Source: Shiraia sp. slf14 (lineage: Eukaryota; Ascomycota; Dothideomycetes; Pleosporales; Shiraiaceae). From it: 64,000 nucleotides of DNA. A program made the position numbers and the translations under genes. The notes under the pieces are model-generated. The model was not told where the DNA came from and made no database searches. It saw only the letters and a list, made by a program, of their open reading frames with translations. The stretch covers positions 62,001 to 126,000 of the forward strand of contig AXZN01000030.1 of the NCBI GenBank assembly GCA_000498155.1, written 5' to 3'. Shown here in pieces: positions 62,472 through 64,000 of the stretch (positions are counted from its first letter, which is position 1; each line of letters begins with the position of its first letter).

Positions 62472-64000
62472 ATGTTCAAGGTCAGAGCTACATACGACTA
62501 CTCGTCGCCCCACGAGGACGACCTCAGCTTCAAGTCGGGCCAGATCATCTCCGTCACCGAGGAGGTCGACGCCGACTGGTGTATTGGCGAGTACACAGAT
62601 GACACTGGCACCAAGCATGATGGCATGTTCCCCCGGAACTTTGTGGAAAAGTACGAGCCTGAACCACCACCACGCCCGAACCGCGCATCGCGATACAAGC
62701 CCGTAGAGCAGCCTCCTGTCGCCACAGTGTCCAGTCCCCCACCACCACCGCCGCCTGAAGAACCTCAACCTGTCCAATACAAAGAGCCCACCCCTGAGCC
62801 TGAGCCTCCAAAAGCCCAGCCTCCGCCTGTCGCTGCGGCACCCAAAGCAGAAGAACCCCCAATGTCACCCGTATCACCCCCATCTGCAACCAGCGCGAAG
62901 TCTGCCGAGCTCCCACCCGTACAAGCTGAAAGTTCAAAGCCACCTGCTGCCGCGAAGAAGGCCCCACCTCCAGTTGCTGCCAAATCCAACGCCTTCCGTG
63001 ACCGGATTGCAGCCTTCAACGCGCCGGCTGCTGCACCCATTCAACCCTTCAAGCCAGGCGGTGCACCCACCAACTTTATCAAAAAGCCCTTCGTAGCTCC
63101 TCCACCAAGCCGCAATGCATACATACCACCACCAAAAGAGAAGCCGCAGGTGAAGATGTACCGCCGCGACGAGGATCCTGAGATTGCCGAGCGGCAGGCA
63201 CAGGACGAAGAAGCAGCAGATAAAGCAGGTCTTGTTGCTCACGAGGGCACGAATGCAAATAATGGAGAGGAACAGGACCAGCCAAAATTGAGCTTGAAAG
63301 AACGCATCGCCCTTTTGCAGAAACAGCAACAGGAGCAAGCTGAGAGAGCCGCTGCCGCACATAAAGAAAAGCCCAAGAGACCGCCTCCAAAGAAACGCGT
63401 AGAGTCTCATGAGGGCCACGTCGACGATAGCGAGGATACTGGTCTGGAGAAAGTAGCAAGCGGTGGTTCAAAACCGCGTGACTCGATGGATCAGGCTCGA
63501 CCACGCACTTCCCATGATATGAAATCTCCTGACGCTAATCACAACCGCGACTTGGTCAGCGAGAACGACGCGGACCAGTCTGGTGCCGGAGACACTGAAG
63601 ATGCTGAGGGTACTTCCACTAGTGTCGAAGACGATGAAGATCGGAACAAGCACAGACAGTCATCTCTGCCCATTCGAGCTGCGGCTGCTCCGTCACACGA
63701 ACCAGATGTTGGTGATGAGCAGGACGTTGAGGAAGAGCAGGAGGAAGAGGAAGATGAGCTGGATGCTGAGACACGGCGAAAGATGGAATTGAGAGAACGC
63801 ATGGCAAAGATGAGCGGTGGTATGGGTATGGGTAATGTTTTTAATCCGATGGGTATGGCGCCGCTTCCACCCAAGAAGAAGAAATTCCTCGAACCAAAGC
63901 CCGAGGATAACGAGGCTTATTCTGCTCCACAGCAGCGGGTTGCTATTTTCCCAATGCAGGGGATGCCATCTGCCAGAAACCATGAGCAGGAAGATGATAA
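62472..64000 (+). CDS. BBC1: SH3 protein of actin patches, Bbc1/Mti1-like, partial
   Basis: Adaptor that in yeast binds type I myosins and Las17 to restrain actin assembly at endocytic patches. ATG 62472 (context CCACC) opens an SH3 domain at residues 4-65: ALYDY-type ATYDYSSPHEDDLSF, then DADWCIGEY and GMFPRNFVEKYEP. A long proline-rich region follows, with PPPPPPPEEPQP and an AAPIQPFKPGG stretch. Then come SLKERIALLQKQQQEQ and a highly acidic block ending EEEEDELDAETRRKMELRER. The frame stays open to the right edge (about 509 residues seen), and the C-terminal beta-rich domain of the family would lie outside the window. No intron is needed in the visible part. Confidence 0.85.
   Translation, partial: MFKVRATYDYSSPHEDDLSFKSGQIISVTEEVDADWCIGEYTDDTGTKHDGMFPRNFVEKYEPEPPPRPNRASRYKPVEQPPVATVSSPPPPPPPEEPQPVQYKEPTPEPEPPKAQPPPVAAAPKAEEPPMSPVSPPSATSAKSAELPPVQAESSKPPAAAKKAPPPVAAKSNAFRDRIAAFNAPAAAPIQPFKPGGAPTNFIKKPFVAPPPSRNAYIPPPKEKPQVKMYRRDEDPEIAERQAQDEEAADKAGLVAHEGTNANNGEEQDQPKLSLKERIALLQKQQQEQAERAAAAHKEKPKRPPPKKRVESHEGHVDDSEDTGLEKVASGGSKPRDSMDQARPRTSHDMKSPDANHNRDLVSENDADQSGAGDTEDAEGTSTSVEDDEDRNKHRQSSLPIRAAAAPSHEPDVGDEQDVEEEQEEEEDELDAETRRKMELRERMAKMSGGMGMGNVFNPMGMAPLPPKKKKFLEPKPEDNEAYSAPQQRVAIFPMQGMPSARNHEQEDD

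Noticed and set aside
1..64000. CRISPR arrays, bacterial operons, prophage or plasmid features
   Set aside because: Intron-bearing eukaryotic genes throughout; no regularly spaced identical repeats of CRISPR type.

Overview
The window is nuclear DNA of a filamentous ascomycete, most likely a Dothideomycete of Pleosporales type. The class is an inference from gene content and could not be checked by search. The reasons are short GT-AG introns (mostly 45-90 nt, often with CTAAC-like branch sites), intron-poor genes, fungus-specific families (Mrp51, DUF1774, Rtr1, Emc4, Bbc1, Hos3) and roughly 50% GC coding DNA. About 21 protein genes are supported. The splice junctions given were worked out by hand from frame, splice signals and protein family fit.

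Layout. 1-1.7 kb has no recognisable gene. 1.7-5.2 kb (+) has a secreted-type copper amine oxidase with five exons, one of only 15 nt, and a small GNAT acetyltransferase. 5.7-9.2 kb (-) has a large kinase-like protein. 9.2-12.3 kb is gene-free. 12.3-15.8 kb (-) is the mitochondrial Lon protease, divergent from a DHA1-type MFS transporter (16.5-18.4 kb, +). Next come a small membrane-anchored orphan (+) and the rRNA methyltransferase Rrp8 (+), convergent with Ddi1 (-). The Ddi1 start codon appears to be split by an intron. 25.2-26.5 kb (+) is a Paa1/AANAT-type polyamine acetyltransferase with a 450-nt intron, convergent with a DUF1774 membrane protein (-). 29.1-35.4 kb (-) holds a Hos3-type histone deacetylase and a beta-adaptin. 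Emc4 (+) follows, then a pseudokinase-like protein (-), a class II peroxidase (-) and a double-domain GFA/CENP-V protein (+).

43.0-49.6 kb looks accessory. It has no convincing gene, a tandem duplicated 167-bp element with a tRNA-like B box and a hairpin, a 38-bp minisatellite, and then an orphan two-exon gene. 50.8-52.5 kb (-) is a second DHA1-type MFS transporter. 53.2-55.3 kb (-) is a low-complexity protein with a coiled-coil repeat. After a 3.5-kb gene-free stretch come Mrp51 (-) and Rtr1/RPAP2 (-). Rtr1 is divergent from Bbc1 (+), which runs off the right edge.

Most genes are unrelated housekeeping functions: mitochondrial proteolysis and translation, rRNA modification, vesicle coats, ER membrane insertion, chromatin, Pol II phosphatase and endocytic actin. 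They do not form a cluster. Polyamine and amine themes recur (copper amine oxidase, Paa1-like acetyltransferase, DHA1 transporters), but the genes are scattered and this is probably coincidence. The most unusual signals are gene architecture (split start codon, 15-nt exon), a repeated C-rich to G-rich switch inside genes in the direction of transcription, and the duplicated B-box element.
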